Assembly: GCF_029868325.1 (NCBI RefSeq)
Contig: NZ_JARWNW010000233.1
Location: 1-64,000, forward strand
Direction: 5' to 3'
DNA from: Nocardia carnea
GTDB lineage: Bacteria; Actinomycetota; Actinomycetes; Mycobacteriales; Mycobacteriaceae
DNA: 64,000 bases
The notes under the pieces were generated by a model. That model had not been told where the DNA came from and ran no database searches. It was given only the letters and a program-made list of their open reading frames with translations. The translations under genes and the position numbers were made by a program. Shown here one piece after another: positions 56,710 to 64,000 of this stretch (positions within the stretch are counted from its first letter, which is position 1; each line of letters begins with the position of its first letter).

Positions 56710-57504
56710 TCAGCGGGGGCCGAGGAACAGCGTCTGGGTGCTGCGCCCGAGCGGGCCCTTCTCGTCGAAGAGCGCCGATTCGGCCAGGCCGATCCCGTGC
56801 GGCTGCGGGTGGGTGACCGCGTCCAGGCAGACCCACTCACCGGCCGGCTGGCGATGCAGGGTGACCGTCAGATCGGTGTTGATGAACAGGTAGCTGTTCC
56901 AATCCAGGACGGAACTGACCCCGTTTCCGGAATCGGCGGCGGCGAGCGTGCGTTCCAGCGGGCTCGGCGTGGTGCCCGCGACGATCGGGTACTTCAGCCG
57001 GATCCAGCACACGGCCGGTCCCGGTGTCGAGAACGAGCCGGTGGCGAAACGGTATTCGATACCGGTGTGGAAGCCCACCGGCTGGTTCGAGGGGAACCGC
57101 TCCGGTTCGGGGGCCTGCTCGGGACCTGGCCGCGAACCGCTGGGCAGGAACTGGGCGGGGAGGTCCAGATCCGGATCCGCGAGTTTGAACCGCCAGGCGT
57201 TGGCCCGCATCACCGGCCCGCGGTCGGTGGACAGGGTGGCCTCGATCAGCTCGACACTGCGGCCCGGCCGTATCACCCGCGCCTCCGCGGTGAGCGTGGC
57301 CAGCGGGACCGGACCGAGGATTTCCACCGCGACCCGCCCCACCTGGAAACCGGGCCGGGGATCGCACCGTTCGATCACATGGCCGAGGAGGGCGGACGGT
57401 GGTCCGGCGTGCTGGGCGTCGGGTGACCACGGGCCCCGGGTGAGCTCGGTGGAGACGAACCGCCGCGGGTCCGCCGGGTCGGGCAGGTAGAAGGCCTCGT
57501 TCAC
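56710..57504 (-). CDS. Double-hotdog acyl-CoA thioesterase (TesB-like)
   Basis: A 264-residue thioesterase-family protein. WSPDAQHAGPPSALLGHVIERC, VGRVAVEILGPVPLATLTAEARVIRPGRSVELIEATL form the first hotdog; DWNSYLFINTDLTVTLHRQPAGEWVCLDAVTHPQPHGIGLAESALFDEKGPLGRSTQTLFL is the second and ends with the Gln/Asp residues of TesB-like enzymes. It probably hydrolyses medium-chain acyl-CoA. A ~114-bp inverted remnant of a close paralogue lies just upstream on the other strand. GTG 57504 is the start. Confidence 0.85.
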   Translation of the reverse strand: MNEAFYLPDPADPRRFVSTELTRGPWSPDAQHAGPPSALLGHVIERCDPRPGFQVGRVAVEILGPVPLATLTAEARVIRPGRSVELIEATLSTDRGPVMRANAWRFKLADPDLDLPAQFLPSGSRPGPEQAPEPERFPSNQPVGFHTGIEYRFATGSFSTPGPAVCWIRLKYPIVAGTTPSPLERTLAAADSGNGVSSVLDWNSYLFINTDLTVTLHRQPAGEWVCLDAVTHPQPHGIGLAESALFDEKGPLGRSTQTLFLGPR

Positions 57505-57673
57505 GTGGTTGTCCGTTCTCGCCGCTGGGTCGTACCGGTCCCGACGTTACCCAGAGCCTGTACCAGCGCTTCGACCGCTCCCGGGGTGCGGAAACCCGGA
57601 GGCGAGCCGACCGGCCCGTGGATGCCGGGGCGCTGCGCCCTCCCCGCACGACGTCGCGGCCGCTGTCCGGTAG

Positions 57674-57787
57674 CCGGCCGGCGAGTCGGTTTGCCTGGAC
57701 GCGGTCACGCACCCGCGACCGCACGGCATCGGCCTGGCCGAATCGGCGCTCATCGACGAGAAGGGGCCGCTGGGAAGTAGTACGCAG
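57674..57787 (+). pseudogene. Remnant of a second thioesterase gene, inverted
   Basis: Thirty-eight codons on the plus strand read PAGESVCLDAVTHPRPHG, then IGLAESALIDEKGPLGSSTQ, nearly the same as the C-terminal end of the intact minus-strand thioesterase, 3-4 substitutions apart. A TAG precedes it in frame and the match ends at 57787. It is the tail of a decayed paralogue or an inverted partial duplication. Confidence 0.75.
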
Positions 57788-57943
57788 TGCCTTCCGGACT
57801 GCGGCCGTGGCGATGGTGGTGCCGGTCCGTGGCGCTGGGTGGTGTGCACGGTCCGGGTGCGCCGGTTCGCGCCCGCCGCGTAGGTGCCGTGACGCCGGTC
57901 CATGGTGCCGAACCTCAGGTAGTGAGATGGGGTACATGCTTGC

Positions 57944-57957
57944 ATACAAGCTTGTAT
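57944..57957. promoter_or_regulatory. GntR operator, perfect 14-bp palindrome
   Basis: ATACAAGCTTGTAT is a perfect palindrome with TTGTAT/ATACAA half-sites of the FadR/FCD GntR type, 20 bp before the gntR start. It suggests autoregulation of the gntR-MFS pair. Confidence 0.75.
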
Positions 57958-57965
57958 CTATCGGA

Positions 57966-57971
57966 TAGAGT
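57966..57971 (+). promoter_or_regulatory. -10 hexamer TAGAGT, leaderless start
   Basis: TAGAGT ends 6 nt before GTG 57978, with the GntR palindrome just upstream covering the -35 region. Confidence 0.55.
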
Positions 57972-57977
57972 CGCAGG

Positions 57978-58631
57978 GTGCCGACCAATTCCGACCCAGC
58001 CCGGTCCGCGACGAGCGCCGCCGATCGGGCCTACCAGCTCACCAAAGAACTGGTGCTGTCCGGCGAACTCCCGGGCGGTCACCTGTTCAGCGAAACCGAG
58101 ATCGCCGGTCGCCTCGGCTTGAGCCGGACCCCGGTTCGTGAGGCCTTCGTCCGGTTGCAAGCCGAGGAATTGCTGACCCTGGTGCCGAAGCGCGGCGCCA
58201 TCGTGGCGCCCGTCCCACCGGGCGAGGCCGAGGATGTGCTGGATGCCCGGGAAGCGGTGGAGAGCGCCGCGGTGCGCCGGCTGCTGCGCACCCCGGAGCG
58301 GATACCGGCGGCCGTGGAACAGCTACGGGCCGCGCTCGAGGTACAAGGCGAGCGGGCGGCGAACGCGGATCTGCATGCCTTCGCTGAGGCCGACGAACGG
58401 TTCCACCGCACCCTGGTCGAAGCCGGCGGGAATGCCCTGCTGATCCGCTTCTACACCGGGCTGGCCGACCGGCAGCGGCGGATGAACGTGGCCGCACTGG
58501 GGCCGGTGCCCGACCATATCCAGGTCGTCCTGCGTGAACACGCCGAACTGATCGAGATCATCGAGTCCGGGGATGCCGCCGCCTTCACCACCGCTCTGCG
58601 GGCCCACTTGGACGGGACCCACCGGCGATGA
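57978..58631 (+). CDS. GntR-family (FCD) regulator
   Basis: A 217-residue FadR-subfamily GntR regulator. The winged helix is LFSETEIAGRLGLSRTPVREAFVRLQAEELLTLVPKRGAIVAPVP (~36-80). The FCD domain follows with the metal-ligand pattern FAEADERFHRTLVEAGGN and LREHAELIEIIESGD. It is followed by an MFS gene with a 4-bp ATGA overlap, so it should control that transporter. The 14-bp palindrome upstream is its likely operator and the start is leaderless. Confidence 0.9.
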   Translation: MPTNSDPARSATSAADRAYQLTKELVLSGELPGGHLFSETEIAGRLGLSRTPVREAFVRLQAEELLTLVPKRGAIVAPVPPGEAEDVLDAREAVESAAVRRLLRTPERIPAAVEQLRAALEVQGERAANADLHAFAEADERFHRTLVEAGGNALLIRFYTGLADRQRRMNVAALGPVPDHIQVVLREHAELIEIIESGDAAAFTTALRAHLDGTHRR

Positions 58632-59836
58632 GAAACGGCTCCATCTCGGTGGCTCTGGCCGCGATCTTCGTCTGTGCGTGGGGCGGTAATCAGTTCACCC
58701 CGCTGCTGGTGATGTACCGGGACGCCGGCTACTCGGCGCTCACCGTGAACGCACTGCTCGGCGCCTACGTCCTCGGTCTGGTTCCCGGCCTGCTGCTGAC
58801 GGGCACCTTGTCGGGACGTTTCGGCCGCCGCCCGGTCGCACTCGCAGGGGTGCTGGCATCCCTGGTCGCGAGCCTGCTGCTCGCGGCGGGGACGTTCGGG
58901 GTCGGCTGGATCGCCGCCGGACGGCTGATCACCGGGTTCGGGGTGGCGGTGGCGATGGCGGTGGGGACGACCTGGGTCACCGAACTCTGCTTCCGCAGCG
59001 GTGCTGCCCCGGGCACGGGCGCCCGCTGGGCCGCGCTCTGTCTTACCGCGGGTTTCGCGCTGGGCGCCGCGGTCGCCGGTCTGCTCGCGCAATGGGGTCC
59101 GCTGCCCATGGTCACCCCGTATCTGGTGCACGCGTTGCTCGCACTCGCGGTTCTGCCGTTCGTGTTCCGGGTGCCGGAGACGGGTACTGCGAGGGGCGCT
59201 GTTCACGGGCAGTTCGGTGGCCTGCGCCATCCGCGTTTCCGCCGGGTGATCATGCCGATGGCGCCGTGGATCTTCGGTTCGGCGGCGGTGGCGTACGCGA
59301 TCATGCCGCAGCTCGTCGGCGACCGGGTCGGCCAGTGGAGCCTGGTGTATTCGACCACCCTGACCGTCGGCGCGCTGGTGGCCGGGACCCTGGTACAACC
59401 GCTGGCGAAACGGCTCGACCGCACCAGCAGTGCCCGCGCGGTGATCGCGTCGATGACACTGATGCCGCTGGGCCTGCTGATCAGTATGTTCGCCGCGATC
59501 GTCCGGTCACCGGCGCTGGCGCTGACCGCCGCTGTCGCACTGGGTTGTGCCTACGGGATCGCGCTGGTCTCCGGTCTGCTGGAACTGCAGCGGATCGCAG
59601 CGCCGCACGAACTCGCGGCACTCACCGGCGCCTACTACGCGCTCGCCTACCTCGGTTTCCTGCTGCCGTCGCTGCTGAGCCTGCTGAACCCCGTCGCCGG
59701 CTATCCCGTGCTTCTCGGAGCTCTGGTGATAGTGGCATTGTCGGGCACCGCGGTGATTCTGCGCTATTCCCGGGCACATCTGCCTGCGCCTGCGACGGCC
59801 GAGACGAACGAGAAGGAACTGGCTCCCGCCGGATGA
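58628..59836 (+). CDS. MFS transporter
   Basis: A 402-residue twelve-helix major facilitator. The loop 2-3 motif LSGRFGRRPVALAG is clear. FCAWGGNQFTPLLVMYRDAGYS lies in the first helix pair, and the second half has the usual LLSLLNPVAGYPVLLGALVIVALSG end. It is translated together with the GntR regulator through the overlapping ATGA. The cargo is unknown; control by an FCD-type GntR suggests an organic acid or drug that the regulator senses. Confidence 0.87.
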   Translation: MRNGSISVALAAIFVCAWGGNQFTPLLVMYRDAGYSALTVNALLGAYVLGLVPGLLLTGTLSGRFGRRPVALAGVLASLVASLLLAAGTFGVGWIAAGRLITGFGVAVAMAVGTTWVTELCFRSGAAPGTGARWAALCLTAGFALGAAVAGLLAQWGPLPMVTPYLVHALLALAVLPFVFRVPETGTARGAVHGQFGGLRHPRFRRVIMPMAPWIFGSAAVAYAIMPQLVGDRVGQWSLVYSTTLTVGALVAGTLVQPLAKRLDRTSSARAVIASMTLMPLGLLISMFAAIVRSPALALTAAVALGCAYGIALVSGLLELQRIAAPHELAALTGAYYALAYLGFLLPSLLSLLNPVAGYPVLLGALVIVALSGTAVILRYSRAHLPAPATAETNEKELAPAG

Positions 59837-60049
59837 ACGGCGGCACCGTCTCGGCGCAGGAGGAGTGGTGCGGTAACCGCCACCGGCCGGGCTGCAGTGT
59901 TTCACCGCGGCGTCGGTGCCGGGCCGTTCGACGGCCGTCTCGGCGCCGGAACGAACTCCGGCATCTGTGGATCGGGATGACTCGCAACACCCGCAGTTGT
60001 GCGCGTATCGGACAAACTGGCCTGGTCCCCGCCTACAGCACGCGGTTGC

Positions 60050-61273
60050 TCAGACTGCCCGGGGTTCGGTGATCTGCCGGACCGAGAACCGGTAATCGGC
60101 CTGCCGCAGGAGCTCGTCCGGATCGTCGGTGGGCGGATAGATCCACAGTTCGTTCACCTTGCGCTTGCGGTTCTTGGCGACCGCCCCGGTCGCGACGACG
60201 CGACGGTCCCACCCGTTGGTGAATACCGCGCCGTGGGAGCCCAGGTCGAGGCAGGTGACATAGGGGGTCGCGGTGAACGGCACCGCGGGGAGTCCGAGTA
60301 GATCGGCGGCGGCATTGTGGCCCGCGAATTTACCCAGTTGCAGGGCGTGCTGGCAGCACTGCATGACCTGGTGTCCCGGTTCGGCCGCCGCGGCGGCGGT
60401 ATCGCCGGCCGCGTAGACCGCCGGTACGCCGGCAACCGCCAGATTCGCGTCCACTTCCAGTCGGCCGAGCCGATCGCGGGTCCCCGGGATCCCGGCGGTG
60501 AGCCCACTGGCGCGCACCCCCGCCGTCCATATCACGGTGTTGGTGGCGAGGTCTGTGCCGTCGGACAACGTGACCCGATCCGCAGCCACCGCTGCCACGC
60601 TCACCCCGAGCCGGTGTTCCACACCGAGGGCAGCCAGGGCGTCGGCGATCTCCTGACGCGGGCCGGGGCCGAGTTCCGGACCGAGGGTGTCTGCCCGTTC
60701 CACCAGCACGACCCGGGCCTTCTCGCCGGGTGCGTGGGCCGCGGCGACGGTGCCGAGCCGGTCCATCAGTTCGGTGGCGATCTCCAGGCCGGTGAATCCC
60801 GCACCGACCACGACGGCGGTGAACCGGCCCGCGCCCGGCGGCCGATCGGGTAGCCGGTTCAGATGAGTATCCAGCTCTGTTGCCGTGGGCAGCGTGTCCA
60901 CGTCGAACAGCAGTTCGGCGCCGGGGAGTTCCGGGCGGACGAGTTCACTCCCTGTGGCGAGTATCAACCGGTCGTAGCCGATTTCGGCCCGGCGGCCGTC
61001 CCCATCGGTCGTGGTCACGGTCTGTCCGACGGTATCGATTCCGGTCACGGTGGCCGCGACCCGGCGCACTCCGGCGGGCCCGAGGATCCGGTCCAGCGAG
61101 ACCCGCATCCGTTCGGGTTCCGACTGGTAGAGGCGCGGGCGGATCACCAGATCGTCGCCGGGGGAGATCAGGGTGACCGGTAGCTCGCGGCCGGTTTCGC
61201 GGGCCAGGCGCACCGCGCCTGCCGCGCTCCACACGCCGGCGAAACCGCCACCTACTACAACAATTCCGGGCAC
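60050..61273 (-). CDS. NDH-2-like FAD/NAD(P) oxidoreductase
   Basis: A 407-residue pyridine-nucleotide-disulfide-type flavoprotein. IVVVGGGFAGVWSAAGAVRLA binds FAD; YDRLILATGSELVRPELPG, TAVVVGAGFTGLEIATELMDRLG (NAD), and VPAVYAAGDTAAAAAEPGHQVMQCCQHALQLGKFAGHNAAADLLG follow, as in type II NADH dehydrogenases and apoptosis-inducing-factor-like proteins. GTG 61273 is preceded by CAGGAGACGACC. An Rrf2 regulator lies 58 bp upstream on the same strand and probably controls it. The electron acceptor (menaquinone, or another) is not determined by the sequence. Confidence 0.88.
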   Translation of the reverse strand: MPGIVVVGGGFAGVWSAAGAVRLARETGRELPVTLISPGDDLVIRPRLYQSEPERMRVSLDRILGPAGVRRVAATVTGIDTVGQTVTTTDGDGRRAEIGYDRLILATGSELVRPELPGAELLFDVDTLPTATELDTHLNRLPDRPPGAGRFTAVVVGAGFTGLEIATELMDRLGTVAAAHAPGEKARVVLVERADTLGPELGPGPRQEIADALAALGVEHRLGVSVAAVAADRVTLSDGTDLATNTVIWTAGVRASGLTAGIPGTRDRLGRLEVDANLAVAGVPAVYAAGDTAAAAAEPGHQVMQCCQHALQLGKFAGHNAAADLLGLPAVPFTATPYVTCLDLGSHGAVFTNGWDRRVVATGAVAKNRKRKVNELWIYPPTDDPDELLRQADYRFSVRQITEPRAV

Positions 61274-61331
61274 GGTCGTCTCCTGTCGGGTTTGAAGGGA
61301 TGAAGTCTCCGGGCCAGCCGGGCCCTTGGGA

Positions 61332-61811
61332 TCAGATACCTGCGGTAGCGATCTCGCGCCGGGTGCGTTCCGCGGAACCCGCCGGTGCCGCGGCCGCGAG
61401 ATCGGCAATGGTCTGTGCCGCCAACTCGCGACGCCAGGCCAGCTCCGCGCGGCGCATGGCCGCCGCGATACCGCACTGATGGGCGAAATCGGTCGTTGCG
61501 GTGCGGCCGCTGTGTCCCCGCTGCCGGATCTCGGTGCAGCGGAACGGGTCCGTACCGCCCTCGATGGCAGTCACCACATCGAGCAGTGTGATCTGTTCCG
61601 GTGGCCGGGCCAGACCGAATCCGCCCCGGACACCGGGGGCCGAGGTGAGGATCCCGGCGCGGACCAGTGCCTGGAGGCGTTTCTTCAGGTATTCGACGGG
61701 CAGGTCGAACCAGGCGGCCAGGCGCGCGATCGGCACCGGCCAGTGCTCCTCGGCCCAGGTCAGGGTCACGCAGCAGTGCAGGCTCCATTCGACGCCCTCG
61801 CCCATCTTCAT
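61332..61811 (-). CDS. Rrf2-family regulator
   Basis: A 159-residue Rrf2 protein. The winged helix is IARLAAWFDLPVEYLKKRLQALVRAGILTSAPGVRGGFGLAR (~28-69). The cluster-binding loop reads DPFRCTEIRQRGHSG...FAHQCGIA, with only two Cys where IscR and NsrR have three, plus an N-terminal CC. It could hold an Fe-S cluster with other ligands, as RsrR-like proteins do, or sense redox by thiols. ATG 61811 has TACTAT 7 nt upstream, so it is leaderless. The downstream flavoprotein is the probable target. Confidence 0.87.
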   Translation of the reverse strand: MKMGEGVEWSLHCCVTLTWAEEHWPVPIARLAAWFDLPVEYLKKRLQALVRAGILTSAPGVRGGFGLARPPEQITLLDVVTAIEGGTDPFRCTEIRQRGHSGRTATTDFAHQCGIAAAMRRAELAWRRELAAQTIADLAAAAPAGSAERTRREIATAGI

Positions 61812-61818
61812 AACAGGG

Positions 61819-61824
61819 ATAGTA
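61819..61824 (-). promoter_or_regulatory. -10 hexamer TACTAT of the Rrf2 gene
   Basis: On the minus strand TACTAT lies 7 nt before ATG 61811, with TTGCCT 18 bp further upstream as a possible -35. AGGGA and TCCC segments around it could form the Rrf2 operator. Confidence 0.55.
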
Positions 61825-61893
61825 GATGTCCCCTTTTGTGAAGGCAAGTGCGAGGGGCCCGGGGGAAGTCGCCGATTCCTCGATAGGGCAAAG

Positions 61894-61907
61894 TAGAACG
61901 TGTTATA
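61894..61907. promoter_or_regulatory. KstR-type operator
   Basis: TAGAACGTGTTATA fits the KstR consensus TNNAACNNGTTNNA at every fixed position. It lies upstream of the fadD-SDR pair, and overlaps a TATAGT hexamer at 61904-61909. KstR represses sterol catabolism genes in Mycobacterium, Rhodococcus and Nocardia and is released by a cholesterol-derived CoA thioester. Confidence 0.65.
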
Positions 61908-62042
61908 GTTTTCCTCGGTTTGCGAGCCTCGGTGGACGGCTCCGGGTCGCGGCACCCTGCAGGGCGCCGGCGGTTCGGGCGCACCGGAGCGCCGGTCAAC
62001 TTCGCGGGGCCGCTCGTGCGAGCAGGCCCGAAAGGCAGACGA

Positions 62043-64000
<1,958 letters not shown>

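Noticed and set aside
57505-57968. Plus-strand protein genes of 90-116 codons upstream of gntR
   Set aside because: The frames are not the one matching the thioesterase remnant, have no conserved motif, and overlap the GntR operator.

Overview
This window is high-GC actinobacterial DNA. Several features place it in the mycolic-acid-bearing Mycobacteriales, most probably Nocardia or a close relative: an antigen-85-type mycolyltransferase, an MspA-family porin, a mycofactocin-coupled short-chain dehydrogenase, a KstR-type operator, an F420-type (LLM) oxidoreductase and Nocardia-style secreted proteins. The first ~70 bases are homopolymeric G/C runs that look like a contig-edge artefact. I saw no rRNA, tRNA, CRISPR array, transposase or prophage.

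Layout. (1) 1-1.6 kb: a sulfur-stress module made of a persulfide-dioxygenase-like metallo-beta-lactamase protein, a 56-residue Cys-rich protein and a CsoR-family regulator lacking the copper His, with three matching palindromic operators. (2) 1.7-6.8 kb: membrane glycosyltransferase, LLM oxidoreductase and small membrane or secreted proteins. (3) 6.9-12.4 kb: a giant single-chain acyl-CoA carboxylase with eukaryote-like architecture. (4) 12.7-20.3 kb: envelope and secreted proteins, an MpaB-type oxygenase and a PaaX-like regulator. (5) 20.3-34 kb: AidB-like flavoprotein, dihydroxyacetone kinase DhaKL, an alpha/beta hydrolase overlapping a solitary ectoine synthase, a P450, a methyltransferase, MsrA, a PAP2-lipid kinase fusion and glutamate decarboxylase. 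(6) 34-37 kb: Old Yellow Enzyme with its TetR regulator, and a 3-hydroxyacyl-CoA dehydrogenase.

(7) 37.2-41.8 kb, minus strand: a seven-gene run with a TetR regulator, a 32-residue membrane peptide, a NorD-like VWA protein, a NorQ/CbbQ-like AAA+ ATPase, a 39-residue membrane peptide, a five-helix membrane protein and a single-helix protein with an extracytoplasmic tail. The ATPase/VWA pair is a known metallocentre-insertion or activation machine; the membrane proteins are not ones I recognise, and this is my best candidate for an undescribed system. (8) 41.8-45.1 kb: a second, short Rho factor next to a decayed, more A/T-rich patch (broken NmrA-like gene, HExxH protein). (9) 45.2-50.4 kb: photolyase, SDR-DUF2867 protein, SagB-type nitroreductase, an ABC ATPase with substituted catalytic residues and an IclR regulator.

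(10) 50.6-54.3 kb: a membrane protein, then a meta-cleavage lower pathway (2-oxopent-4-enoate hydratase, acylating acetaldehyde dehydrogenase, 4-hydroxy-2-oxovalerate aldolase). A 39-bp element lies upstream of both this operon and the iclR gene, so the IclR protein is the likely regulator. (11) 54.6-59.8 kb: a repeat-rich surface protein, a G-rich 54-bp tandem repeat, a thioesterase plus an inverted remnant of a paralogue, and a GntR-MFS pair. (12) 60-64 kb: an NDH-2-like flavoprotein with an Rrf2 regulator, and a FadD-SDR pair behind a KstR-type box. Several genes appear leaderless, with a TANNNT hexamer 6-7 nt before the start codon.
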